From NCBI GenBank assembly GCA_050296935.1, contig JBNKRV010000290.1, positions 60,429 through 124,428 on the forward strand: a DNA stretch of 64,000 nt, read 5' to 3'. Origin of the DNA: Saccharicrinis sp050296935 (GTDB taxonomy: Bacteria > Bacteroidota > Bacteroidia > Bacteroidales > Marinilabiliaceae). The notes beneath the pieces are model-generated. The model saw only the letters and a program-made list of their open reading frames with translations. It had not been told where the DNA came from and made no database searches. Below are positions 52,238 through 61,215 of the stretch, piece by piece. How positions within the stretch are numbered: the first letter of the stretch is position 1; each line of letters starts with the position of its first letter. Position numbers and translations under genes: made by a program.

Positions 52238-54410
52238 ACCAGTATTCTTTATTAATTAATTCTGCAGCTTTGGAATAATAATTCCATTTGCCTGCACGTT
52301 TACCTTTTTTATACTGTCCTTCTATTTTTATTTTTCCATTACGATAATAAAATACAGCATTACCCCATTTAACCCCATCCATAAACTCTATATGAGCTTT
52401 AATATTTCCATTGGAATAAAACTCTTTGTAAGTGCCATCAATAATATCCTTATTAAAATCAATTTCCGCACGAATAATATGTTTTGTATTATCAAAATAA
52501 AACATTGCTGTTCCATCTGCTTGTCCATCATTGTAATTTACAGCGGATTTAATGTTTCCCGAATCGTAGTAGCTTCTCCAAAGTTCATTCATTAAGCCAT
52601 TTTCTAAATAACCTTCGTTATTCAATATACTGTCATTTTCCTGATTCAGGTTATGTATATATACATATCCGGTACTGTCAATATATTTGTTTTTCAGCTG
52701 TATTTTAAATTCAAGACTTTCAAATTCATTCAGGTACAAATTTTCAGCTGAGTTAATTTGATTCAATAGGTCTGCGTCAACCTTTTCCCCTTCCAGGGAT
52801 CGGGATCGAATCTTTGTTTTAAAGAGATCATTTTCAGACGTCAGTTGAAATCCAAACCAACCAATGTTTTGTATGATCTTCCGCTGTTTTCTATAAGATG
52901 CTTTTTCTAAAGAATGGCTATATACATAAAGGTGTTCGTATAGGTTGTGCATATTTAAATAGGCGGTAAACTGACTTTTATCTGAGAACTGATCCATAAA
53001 GTTCTGAAAATCCTGATTCCTTTTAAGTGTATTGCCGATCAAATAATTATCAATAGTATACTGAAGAATATCAGAAGAATTACTGAATACAATAAAATCA
53101 TCGATAATCGTATAGTATGGTTTTTCTCTGTTATTTAATAAACTACCCATGAATATTTTAAAGAATCCTCTGATGTTCAGGTAGTTAATTGTGTAATTTT
53201 TGTAGGTTATGTTGTTGAATTTAAATGATGTACGGTTCTTTATTTTTTTTGAGATGGAATTAAGGCCACTTTTGGCCTTGACGATATCAGAAGCTTTTAC
53301 AACAACAATAAAATCGTTTTCCCTAACATTGGCAATGGGTTTTAATTTAGCCATTGAGATTTCACCCGACAACCATGAAAATATATCATCCTGAATATTA
53401 ATGCCTAAGTAGCTTTCTGTTATTTTTAGTCCTCCCACATAAGTTGCGTGTCCTATAGGATCAAGTTTTGCATATTGGGTTAAAAAATCGTTATGAAAAG
53501 AAATGAAATCCTGTACATTAAAATCACAGTATAACAATACATCCGAAGGAATAACCTTTTCATTATTCCGCTGACCAGGCTTTGTATTTTTTAAGGCTAA
53601 AAAAGGAGAGGGTACATTTTCATAAGAACTGGTATATCCATTTAATTCAAATGAATTTTCTGTAATATCCCCACCAAGAGCTGTAAATGCCAATCCATTA
53701 AAAAAGGAGTAAGAGTGTTTTTTTAATAAAAAATCCTGAAGCCTTTTAAGATTTGTATATATATTAATTTCTGCATTGTTAAAGGCTTTTAATACCTGTT
53801 TCTTTTTGTCAGAATTTGTTTCAGGTTTTGGGTGATGGTATTGTTTAATGGTATTCTCCAACAGTTTATAGGTAGTACTCACAATAAGTAAGTTTTCAAT
53901 AGTGGACAGATGTATAGTGCGATCAAGAGATTCAATATATACAGAATATAATTTTGTACTATCAACTTCATATTCCTTCACCGGACATTCAAGAATGTTG
54001 ACCAATTTAGGTATTATATTTAATTTGCCATATTTTCTGATATCCGTAACGAACAGGTAATCCGTTTTGGTTTGGGATACTTGATGAAGAGAGAATGAAA
54101 CTCTTTGATTTTTAAATATTGATCTTAACCATTTGTTATTCTCTAAAGAATTTTCGAAAGCGATCATTCCTTTTTTTACTTCAGAAAGAGCATCGCTTTC
54201 AATAATCGATTTCCAGTAGTTCGTTTCGGTGATTGTTACTAAACTTTCGGTGAAATTATTACTTTCAACAATCAGTATTGCATCGTCAGGAACAATAGAT
54301 AATGGGCTTAATCCTTTGTTGTTGCCCAATTGAAAATAGGCTAATAGTCCAATCATAACTATTAATAATCCCAGTAAAAAGTAGCCTATAAACTTTATAA
54401 ATTGCCTCAT
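52236..54410 (-). CDS. DUF3352-like envelope protein with C-terminal MORN/YwqK repeats
   Basis: About 724 residues from ATG 54410 (MRQFIKFIGYFLLGLLIVMI); the frame extends upstream to 54476, but that part overlaps the preceding gene and would hide the signal anchor. After the N-terminal helix comes a long alpha/beta region typical of DUF3352 (SIVPDDAILIVESNNFTESL, VLLYCDFNVQDFISFHNDFL). The last 110 residues are MORN-like: LMNELWRSYYDSGNIKSAVN, ADGTAMFYFDNTKHII, DGTYKEFYSNGNIKAHIEF, WGNAVFYYRNGKIKIEGQYK. Family assignment of the middle is moderate. Downstream of a lactonase gene on one strand, possibly co-transcribed. Confidence 0.72.
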   Translation of the reverse strand: MRQFIKFIGYFLLGLLIVMIGLLAYFQLGNNKGLSPLSIVPDDAILIVESNNFTESLVTITETNYWKSIIESDALSEVKKGMIAFENSLENNKWLRSIFKNQRVSFSLHQVSQTKTDYLFVTDIRKYGKLNIIPKLVNILECPVKEYEVDSTKLYSVYIESLDRTIHLSTIENLLIVSTTYKLLENTIKQYHHPKPETNSDKKKQVLKAFNNAEINIYTNLKRLQDFLLKKHSYSFFNGLAFTALGGDITENSFELNGYTSSYENVPSPFLALKNTKPGQRNNEKVIPSDVLLYCDFNVQDFISFHNDFLTQYAKLDPIGHATYVGGLKITESYLGINIQDDIFSWLSGEISMAKLKPIANVRENDFIVVVKASDIVKAKSGLNSISKKIKNRTSFKFNNITYKNYTINYLNIRGFFKIFMGSLLNNREKPYYTIIDDFIVFSNSSDILQYTIDNYLIGNTLKRNQDFQNFMDQFSDKSQFTAYLNMHNLYEHLYVYSHSLEKASYRKQRKIIQNIGWFGFQLTSENDLFKTKIRSRSLEGEKVDADLLNQINSAENLYLNEFESLEFKIQLKNKYIDSTGYVYIHNLNQENDSILNNEGYLENGLMNELWRSYYDSGNIKSAVNYNDGQADGTAMFYFDNTKHIIRAEIDFNKDIIDGTYKEFYSNGNIKAHIEFMDGVKWGNAVFYYRNGKIKIEGQYKKGKRAGKWNYYSKAAELINKEYW

Positions 54411-54454
54411 TAATAAATTCTTATTTGCGATTTTAAAAAAACAAAAATGCAGGA

Positions 54455-55570
54455 TTAATGGATAAACTTTATACAAACGGGCTTGTTGATTGTTACTTCG
54501 TAGTTAAGCCTGGTGAGCGATCCTGATGATAAATCACGCTTATACACCGTAATATTATCTGAATCTCTGTTGGCAACCAGTATAAATTTCCCTGAAGGAT
54601 CAATTGAAAAATTTCTGGGCCAGTTAATGCCTTCGGTTTCCCATTCTACAAATTGTAGTTTTTTATCCATGACTTTAAAGATCGCTATGCTATTAAACCC
54701 CCTGTTTGAAGCATAGAGAAATTGCCCGTCGGGAGAAAAATGAATATCTGCAGCTTTAGAAAAACCCTTAAATGTATCAGGTAGCATGGCAATTGTCATT
54801 ACTTCATTTTTATAGATGCCATTTGAATCTTTTTCAAAAGTGGTTACTGTAGAATTTAATTCATTTAAAACAGCCATCATATCTCCTCCAGGGGAAAAGT
54901 CAAGATGGCGAGGGCCTGCTCCTGGTTTGCAGGTTACAGAGTCCTGAATTTGAATGGAATCACTAGCGATATTATAAACCATAATTTTATCTGCACCTAA
55001 ATCAGCAGCGTATGCATATCTGTTTGTTGGATCAACACGAATACTATGCGCATGAGGTTTTTCTTGTCTGTTTTTATTAGGACCTGTGCCATAATGTGTT
55101 GAGGATTGAATGTGCGATAATTTGCCATCGGTATCTTTATAAAAAGAAACATTACCGGAACTATAATTAGCTGATAATACAAGGTTTTTATCCCTGTTGA
55201 ATTCTACAAAACAAGGATCGTCACCATAAGTTGAAACCTCGGAAATTTTATTTAACTGATTAGTTGCACTATCAATAGAATAGCTACAAACAACAGATTG
55301 TTTTTGATTGGATTCTTTATTTATTAATGCTCCAACGGCATATACATGTTTTTTTTCTGAATCTACATGGATAAAATTAGGTCCAATAATCTTAGTAGCA
55401 ATCTGGGGTTGAGATAACTCGCCTGTTTTCGTATTAAAATAACAGTAACTGATACCTTCCTCTGGATCAGAACTGGCAGTTCCAATATAAAGTAATATGT
55501 TTTCATTGATTTCCTGTTTTGAACAGGAAAAAAGAATACAGAATAATGCTAATATAAAAACTTGTTTCAT
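54455..55570 (-). CDS. Lactonase-family (6-phosphogluconolactonase-like) lipoprotein
   Basis: 371 residues. The lipobox LFCILFSCSKQE puts lipidated Cys near 16. The rest is a seven-bladed propeller of the lactonase family: LLYIGTASSDPEEGISYCYF, ANYSSGNVSFYKDTDGKLSH, KPHAHSIRVDPTNRYAYAAD, LGADKIMVYNI, GAGPRHLDFSPGGDMMAVLN and SIDPSGKFILVANRDSDNIT. Family members include Pgl, but a lipidated exported protein is unlikely to work in the cytosolic pentose phosphate pathway; the substrate is unknown. Start ATG 55570. Confidence 0.88.
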   Translation of the reverse strand: MKQVFILALFCILFSCSKQEINENILLYIGTASSDPEEGISYCYFNTKTGELSQPQIATKIIGPNFIHVDSEKKHVYAVGALINKESNQKQSVVCSYSIDSATNQLNKISEVSTYGDDPCFVEFNRDKNLVLSANYSSGNVSFYKDTDGKLSHIQSSTHYGTGPNKNRQEKPHAHSIRVDPTNRYAYAADLGADKIMVYNIASDSIQIQDSVTCKPGAGPRHLDFSPGGDMMAVLNELNSTVTTFEKDSNGIYKNEVMTIAMLPDTFKGFSKAADIHFSPDGQFLYASNRGFNSIAIFKVMDKKLQFVEWETEGINWPRNFSIDPSGKFILVANRDSDNITVYKRDLSSGSLTRLNYEVTINKPVCIKFIH

Positions 55571-55891
55571 TGTGTATCTTGTGTATTTGGGGTCAAGAAA
55601 ATGAAAATTTGCTTAAAGATAAAATTTAATACAATGTATGTGTTACCATTTCTATGGGTTATATCATGTATTAAAATACTTGCCTGTCTTTAATGTGTTC
55701 ATAATCGAACGCTTTAATGTGACGATATGATACAATATCAATTGGATAAAATACTGTCAGAATGTTGTAAGTTACACATATTTAGAATTATATGGCTTAT
55801 GGCATTTGCTTTGAAATACTCTTGTCACAGCAGAAGTGTTGGTAAATAAAACAAGTATAGAAAAAGAGTAATAACAATAAAAATAAATGTC
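55571..55891. other. Divergent intergenic region, no recognised elements
   Basis: AT-rich gap of about 320 bases between the lactonase gene and the triple-repeat protein gene. No repeat family, hairpin terminator or clear TAnnTTTG box was seen. Confidence 0.4.
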
Positions 55892-56287
55892 ATGAAAACT
55901 TTTAGCCACAAAACCAGATTTAGAATGTTAGCACTATTATTAATGTCTGCTTTCACATTCACTACTTTTGCAAACAACCTTGAGAAAATGGAGTCAAAAC
56001 CTTTTGATCTTGTAATTTCTTCTAAGGTAGAATTCTTACTGAATACCGAAGCTGTGTTTGCTGAACCCGATCTTGATGTTGAAGATTGGATGTTAAATCC
56101 TGATACATTCCTTGAGGATGAAATGGTAGAAACTCCTTTAGAAGTTGAAGCCTGGATGGTTGATGCTAATGCTTTTGTTGCAGAGAGCGAACCGGAACTG
56201 GCTTTAGATAATTGGATGACAGATGTGAATGCATTTTCAGAGGGCAGTTGTGTTGAAACGTTTGCCGCAAATGGGTATAAAAAATAG
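55892..56287 (+). CDS. Small secreted protein with three WM-x-(D/N) repeats
   Basis: 131 residues. Signal peptide MKTFSHKTRFRMLALLLMSA then FTFTTFA. The mature part is acidic with three copies of a unit of about 25-30 residues: DLDVEDWMLNPDTFLEDE, PLEVEAWMVDANAFVAESE and ELALDNWMTDVNAFSEG, sharing a (V/L)-(E/D)-x-WM-x-(D/N)-x-x-x-F core. It ends CVETFAANGYKK. Not recognised as a named family. Good codon use and a strong terminator support expression. Short acidic repeats suggest a matrix, surface or calcium-binding role, but nothing proves it. Confidence 0.75.
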   Translation: MKTFSHKTRFRMLALLLMSAFTFTTFANNLEKMESKPFDLVISSKVEFLLNTEAVFAEPDLDVEDWMLNPDTFLEDEMVETPLEVEAWMVDANAFVAESEPELALDNWMTDVNAFSEGSCVETFAANGYKK

Positions 56288-56325
56288 TATCAACTTAAAT
56301 ATGACAGGATGTTTAATCTGGTATA

Positions 56326-56364
56326 AAAGCAGTGTTAATGAATACTATTAACACTGCTTTTTTT
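56326..56364 (+). terminator. Rho-independent terminator of the small secreted protein gene
   Basis: AAAGCAGTGTTAAT / TTAACACTGCTTT stem with loop GAATACTA and T7. Confidence 0.9.
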
Positions 56365-56385
56365 CAGGTGTTTTTTTCCGGATAT

Positions 56386-57690
56386 TTATAACTGATTCAA
56401 TTTCTTTCCTTTATGCGCTCCAAACAAAAGGTTCTTTGGACTCCCTATTATCTGCTCTCCATAGATCCCTGTATGTCCGGAAAAAAGGTAAGCAGTAGCA
56501 CAAGCAATACCAATAAAAACTCCTGCATCAGCACCAAAAAGTTCTATCCCCATTAAGGTACAGGCAATAGGAGTATTGGTAGCACCAGAAAATACTGCCA
56601 CAAAACCCATTCCTGCTAATAAAGCAACCGGTAACGGGATAAATAAAGCCAATGCACTGCCCAACGTAGCACCTGTAAAAAACAGAGGAGTAACTTCACC
56701 TCCTTTAAACCCTGCGCCTAAAGTGAATGAGGTAAATAGTATTTTAAGTAAAAAATCGGAAAAGGGGAGTTGTTGTTCAAAAGATTCAACTATTATGGGT
56801 ACACCTAATCCAATCCATCGGGTAGAATGTGATCTGTCTCCAAAGTAAAAAATAGCTCCAACAGCTATGGCCAATGCAACACCTCCAATAACAGGCCTTA
56901 AGGGAGGATATTTTATAAATTTCTTAAAAAAATTACCCCAGAAGTGAGTCGCATTGGAGAAGAGCATTCCGGCTAATCCAAAACAAATACCTGCAACAAT
57001 GGCCCACAGAAGCTCTGGAGCCCATAAGTCAGGTACAAATGGTATACTATAGTGAGTATGATGAACGGGCCATAACAGCGCTGCCTCATTGGCAAAGATT
57101 GCAGCTAAAAAACTTGGTATAATGGCATCATAACGCATACGACCGACTACAAAAACTTCTAACGCAAATATGGCTCCTGCCAGGGGAGTACCAAATACAG
57201 AAGCAAAGCCAGCGCTTACACCTGTAACAAGAAGTATCTTTCGGTCTTCTTCTTTAAGCTTAAATATCTTGGTAAACTGGTCGGCTATTGCACCCCCCAT
57301 TTGAATGGCTGTTCCCTCACGTCCGGCAGATCCACCAAAAAGATGGGTGACAACTGTACTCAGGAGTACGAGTGGTGCCATTTTTAGAGGAATGATTTTT
57401 TTAGGACTATGAAATTCTTCTAAAATTTGATTATTACCCTTAACTACACTTTGTCCGAAATAATGATATGTTAGTCCGATTATTAACCCTCCAGCCGGGA
57501 GTAATGCTATAATCCAAAGATTTGATTCCCGCAAATTGGTAGCCCATTCCAGAGAAATTAAAAAAACAGCAGAAGCAGAACCGGCAAGTAGGCCAACAAT
57601 GCCGCAAAGAATAATCCATTTTATCAGATATAATAAAGAGGGTACAATCCCTTGCGGTACATTTTGTTTTATCCTTTTTCTCAATCCCAT
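56386..57690 (-). CDS. CLC-family antiporter, CLC-F-like (possible fluoride exporter)
   Basis: 434 residues, about 10-12 helices. The first CLC motif GSGIP is replaced by GNNQILEEFH; the second reads AGREGTAIQMGG, retaining the gating Glu; the third region is KGGEVTPLFFTGATLG. These replacements are typical of CLC-F fluoride/proton antiporters and related bacterial members, not of chloride CLC-ec1. Assignment as a fluoride exporter is inference. No fluoride riboswitch was visible upstream. It begins 11 bases after the thioesterase gene, probably one operon. Confidence 0.88.
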   Translation of the reverse strand: MGLRKRIKQNVPQGIVPSLLYLIKWIILCGIVGLLAGSASAVFLISLEWATNLRESNLWIIALLPAGGLIIGLTYHYFGQSVVKGNNQILEEFHSPKKIIPLKMAPLVLLSTVVTHLFGGSAGREGTAIQMGGAIADQFTKIFKLKEEDRKILLVTGVSAGFASVFGTPLAGAIFALEVFVVGRMRYDAIIPSFLAAIFANEAALLWPVHHTHYSIPFVPDLWAPELLWAIVAGICFGLAGMLFSNATHFWGNFFKKFIKYPPLRPVIGGVALAIAVGAIFYFGDRSHSTRWIGLGVPIIVESFEQQLPFSDFLLKILFTSFTLGAGFKGGEVTPLFFTGATLGSALALFIPLPVALLAGMGFVAVFSGATNTPIACTLMGIELFGADAGVFIGIACATAYLFSGHTGIYGEQIIGSPKNLLFGAHKGKKLNQL

Positions 57691-57701
57691 AATCGTTTCC
57701 T

Positions 57702-58187
57702 TTATTCGTAAAATGCTTCTACTCCGGGGTACATATATTTCTTTTTGGCCAGTTCTTCAGGAAAAAGAAAGTAGGTTACAATACCTTCGGCACAAATTTT
57801 ACCCGTATGGTCTTCTATTGAGGCTTTTATTTTTGCAATACGCTTATTTGCAGTTTCTATTCTTGCTCTGATTGTTATTTCATGACCATCGATCATCAAT
57901 GGATTTTTATATTTAATTTCCAGTCCTGATGTTACACCTGCTGTTTTACATTTTGTGTAAACCGTCCAACTGGAAATTTCGTCAAGTAAGGTTGCCTGAA
58001 TACCTCCATGAAGCACATTTTGATATCCTTCGAGGTGTTTTTTGGGTTGCCACTTACATATAATTTCTTCATTTGCATCCCAGAATTCAAGATGTAACCC
58101 CATTTTATTCAGAGGAGAACAACCAAAACATTCGTAATCATGATTCTTGCTGTGTACAAACGGATTAAGTATTTTTTTCATATCCAT
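57702..58187 (-). CDS. PaaI-type hotdog thioesterase
   Basis: 161 residues. ECFGCSPLNKMGLHLEF, then the hotdog helix VLHGGIQATLLDEISSWTVY and LEIKYKNPLMIDGHEITIRA, are typical of PaaI-like acyl-CoA thioesterases; the HGG-x-x-x-x-x-x-DE pattern holds the catalytic Asp. It precedes the CLC gene on the same strand; the functional connection is unclear. The ATG at 58187 is followed by MDMKKILNP; the second ATG is two codons later. Confidence 0.88.
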   Translation of the reverse strand: MDMKKILNPFVHSKNHDYECFGCSPLNKMGLHLEFWDANEEIICKWQPKKHLEGYQNVLHGGIQATLLDEISSWTVYTKCKTAGVTSGLEIKYKNPLMIDGHEITIRARIETANKRIAKIKASIEDHTGKICAEGIVTYFLFPEELAKKKYMYPGVEAFYE

Positions 58188-58320
58188 TCTTTCAAATAAT
58201 CTGGCAACAGGGAATACCGGATTCCGTGTGTTATACCAGTCAAAGGTTAATTTGAGCTCAAAAGTAATTTATTTCAGCCAAATATTACAAAAATATAAAC
58301 CAACATGTTGTATAGAAATA

Positions 58321-58360
58321 AAAAAGCCGATGAAAGGAAATGATTCTTCATCGGCTTTTT
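58321..58360 (-). terminator. Rho-independent terminator of ferritin
   Basis: AAAAAGCCGATGAA / TTCATCGGCTTTTT stem with a 12-base loop, 49 bases past the ferritin stop on the reverse strand. Confidence 0.88.
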
Positions 58361-58408
58361 TATTTTCATTCAACACCTTAAAAGATGTAGTTGAAAGAGG
58401 GATAAAAA

Positions 58409-58915
58409 TTATTGCTGGCTTCCGGGAACTGATCCGCGTAAACCCATAACATCACGATCAAACATATAAAGATTGTGTCCATCTAATAATTTAAGTTTGT
58501 CGATAATGGCAGAAACGGATGCTTCCTCTTCAATTTGTTCAGTTACAAACCATTGAATCCAATTGTGAGTGGTGAAGTCTTTGTTGTCAAGACACACGCC
58601 AACGATTTCGTTGATGCTTTCAGTTACAAATTGTTCGTGCTCCAGCGTTTGTTCAAACACTTCTTGCACATTTGCAAAATCTGCAGGTGGTTGAGCTACA
58701 GCAGGGATAACGGCTTTGCCACCTCTTTCATTCACGTATTTCATGAACTTAAGTAAATGGATTTTTTCTTCTTCAGCTTGTGCATACATCCATTCCGATA
58801 CACCACTAAAACCATTGGTCTCAGCCCATGAAGCCATAGACAAATAAAGGTTTGACGAGTATGCCTCCCTTTCAATCTGTTTAACTAAGATTTCTTCTAC
58901 TGGTTTTTTCAACAT
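58409..58915 (-). CDS. ftnA: Ferritin (non-heme)
   Basis: 168 residues. Ferroxidase ligands are visible in the four-helix bundle: LVKQIEREAYSSNLYLSMAS, then YAQAEEEKIHLLKFMKYVNE, LEHEQFVTESINEI and WFVTEQIEEEASVSAIIDKL. This is the bacterial FtnA pattern without heme Met. Stores iron as a ferric mineral in the cytosol and limits Fenton damage. Monocistronic with its own terminator. AT-rich upstream includes TAAATTTG on the reverse strand (58958-58951), a candidate -7 box. Confidence 0.95.
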   Translation of the reverse strand: MLKKPVEEILVKQIEREAYSSNLYLSMASWAETNGFSGVSEWMYAQAEEEKIHLLKFMKYVNERGGKAVIPAVAQPPADFANVQEVFEQTLEHEQFVTESINEIVGVCLDNKDFTTHNWIQWFVTEQIEEEASVSAIIDKLKLLDGHNLYMFDRDVMGLRGSVPGSQQ

Positions 58916-59158
58916 GATATTTATTTTTTATGATTATTTTCTTAAAATCTCAAATTTAAAACAATTAGCGCAAAAAAGTACTGGTTTAAAGTGGCTTGCA
59001 ATTATTTAGAATTCATCTAGATTAAGCTGGTGTGTATGGCCGTTTCAGTTTAAGATGGTCAATATTTTTCTATTAACTTCTGTTAATTAAAGATATATAT
59101 ATGTTTAAATCTCAAAATTACTTCTTATCTTAAGCTACTGTTAATTTTATTTTTTTCT

Positions 59159-60664
59159 ATGATTAAGAAAATTCTCATCGCAAATCGAGGCGAAATTGCG
59201 ATTCGTATCATGCGATCGTGTCGCGAAATGGGAATCTTATCTGTTGCCGTATTTTCTGAAGCTGACAGAACTTCGATGCATGTACGCTATGCCGATGAGG
59301 CCTACTTTATTGGTCCATCTCCCTCAAATGAAAGCTATTTAAATATACCAAAAATCATAGAGGTAGCTAAACGTTCTAATTCTGATGCCATACACCCAGG
59401 TTATGGTTTCCTGTCCGAAAATGCTCATTTTGCAAATGTTGTTAAAGAGGAAGGAATTATTTTCATTGGTCCTTCAGCGGAGGCAATAACTTCAATGGGT
59501 GATAAAGTAACAGCTCGAAAGTTAATGGAATCATCAGGAGTGCCAGTTGTTCCGGGAACAAAAAAATCATTGGATTCAACTGAAGAGTTACATCGGGTGG
59601 CTATAGAAATCGGATATCCCGTAATGATTAAAGCATCAGCTGGTGGGGGAGGTAAAGGGATGAGACTGGTTAAGAAAGAGGCTGATTTGGAATCGTCATA
59701 TCATATGGCAAAATCTGAAGCTCTATCCTCATTTGGTGATGATACAGTTTATATTGAGAAGTATATTGAATCCCCTCATCATATTGAGTTTCAGATTTTG
59801 GCTGATAAGCATGGAAACACGATTCATTTATTTGAGCGGGAGTGTTCAGTTCAGCGGAGGCATCAAAAAGTTGTTGAGGAAACACCTTCGCCTCATATGA
59901 CGGAGAGTTTACGGAAAAAAATGGGCGAGTATGCCATAAGGGCTGCTCAATCGGTGAATTATGTGGGAGCAGGCACTATTGAGTTTTTAGTGGATGACAA
60001 GCATAACTTTTATTTTCTGGAGATGAACACACGTCTTCAGGTGGAACATCCGATTACAGAGCGAATTACAGGGGTGGATCTGGTGAGGGAACAGATTAAT
60101 ATTGCTGCAGGAGAAGAACTGACTTATCAACAAAAGGAAATTGTGATGCATGGCCATTCTATTGAATGCCGGATTTATGCTGAAGATCCTCTGAATAATT
60201 TTATGCCTGACGCGGGATTAATCCGGCATATAAGTGAGCCTTTAGGTCTTGGAGTCCGAACCGATGGGTATGTATATGAAGGTTATGAAATACCGATACA
60301 TTATGATCCCATGATTTCGAAGCTGATTGTTTGGGCAAAGACAAGGACTGAATGTATTCAAAGAATGAAAAGAGCATTATATGAATACAAAATAACCGGA
60401 GTAAAAACATCCATTCCGTTTCTGGAAAAGATTATGGATACTCCGGACTTTGTAAAAGGGATTTATAATACGCATTTCATTGAAGAAAATACACGTTATC
60501 TGATTATTGATGAGCCTTGTGAATTAGAATGCCAGGATATAGCCATGTTTGTGACTTATCTTGATTTTATTAATAAGCAAGAATCTCAGGTGAGAGATAA
60601 TGTGACTAACAAACCATCCCCATGGAAAGAATTCGGTAAAAAAAGAAATCTACTCAGATTTTAA
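59159..60664 (+). CDS. accC: Biotin carboxylase subunit of acyl-CoA carboxylase
   Basis: 501 residues. ATP-grasp enzyme that carboxylates biotin. Starts MIKKILIANRGEIAIRIMRS; HPGYGFLSENAHFA; the Gly-rich lid ASAGGGGKGMRLV near residue 160; FQILADKHGNTIHLFERECS, VQRRHQKVVEE; FLEMNTRLQVEHPITERITG; and RIYAEDPLNNFMPDAG. The C-terminal extension after about 450 is short and does not contain biotin, which is on the next gene. Operon: carboxylase, carrier, carboxyltransferase, transaldolase, with 11-37 base gaps. Confidence 0.96.
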   Translation: MIKKILIANRGEIAIRIMRSCREMGILSVAVFSEADRTSMHVRYADEAYFIGPSPSNESYLNIPKIIEVAKRSNSDAIHPGYGFLSENAHFANVVKEEGIIFIGPSAEAITSMGDKVTARKLMESSGVPVVPGTKKSLDSTEELHRVAIEIGYPVMIKASAGGGGKGMRLVKKEADLESSYHMAKSEALSSFGDDTVYIEKYIESPHHIEFQILADKHGNTIHLFERECSVQRRHQKVVEETPSPHMTESLRKKMGEYAIRAAQSVNYVGAGTIEFLVDDKHNFYFLEMNTRLQVEHPITERITGVDLVREQINIAAGEELTYQQKEIVMHGHSIECRIYAEDPLNNFMPDAGLIRHISEPLGLGVRTDGYVYEGYEIPIHYDPMISKLIVWAKTRTECIQRMKRALYEYKITGVKTSIPFLEKIMDTPDFVKGIYNTHFIEENTRYLIIDEPCELECQDIAMFVTYLDFINKQESQVRDNVTNKPSPWKEFGKKRNLLRF

Positions 60665-60675
60665 TTCATATAGTT

Positions 60676-61194
60676 ATGCCATTAGAACTAAAGATTAAGG
60701 ATCGTATAGCAAAGATCGAGTTGCTTAGCCGGAACCATCAGATTTTTAAGGTTAAAATAGATGGGAAGGAGTATGAACTGGATGTGCTTAAGGTAGAGGA
60801 ATCTGTATACTCGGTTTTGTATAAAGGGAATTCAATTAATCTGGAAATGATTGAAGGTGAGTCTCCAAATCATTATAAAGTGAATACCAGAACCGATCAT
60901 TTTCAGGTGGAGGTGATTGATCCCGTATCGCGTTATAAAAGTAATAAGGGACAGGGTTTGAAAAATACCGATAGAATAATTGAAGCTCCGATGCCTGGAA
61001 GAATAGTGAAGCTTCTGGTTAAAGAAGGAGATGTGGTTAATGAGGGAGATACCACCATTATTGTTTCTGCCATGAAAATGGAAAGCGAATATAAAGCCAC
61101 CATCTCAGGAATTATTAAACAAGTGTTTGTTAAAGAGGGCGATACAGTTGAAGGAGGAGCTCGTTTAATTGAGATTGATCCTTCCGGAGAATAA
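60676..61194 (+). CDS. Biotin carboxyl carrier protein
   Basis: 172 residues. The C-terminal biotinyl domain (about residues 100-170) contains IEAPMPGRIVKLLVKEGDVV and the biotinylation site SAMKMES, Lys134. The N-terminal part (residues 1-90) is a beta-rich domain (KVKIDGKEYELDVLKVEESV, YSVLYKGNSINLEMIEGE), as in the carrier subunits of propionyl-CoA carboxylase and related decarboxylases in Bacteroidota. 11 bases after accC. Confidence 0.93.
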   Translation: MPLELKIKDRIAKIELLSRNHQIFKVKIDGKEYELDVLKVEESVYSVLYKGNSINLEMIEGESPNHYKVNTRTDHFQVEVIDPVSRYKSNKGQGLKNTDRIIEAPMPGRIVKLLVKEGDVVNEGDTTIIVSAMKMESEYKATISGIIKQVFVKEGDTVEGGARLIEIDPSGE

Positions 61195-61215
61195 TCATTT
61201 TTAACATTTGACATT

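Noticed and set aside
58188..58320. Fluoride riboswitch before the thioesterase/CLC operon
   Set aside because: I looked for the conserved GG-x-GATGG and pseudoknot core on the reverse strand and did not see it.
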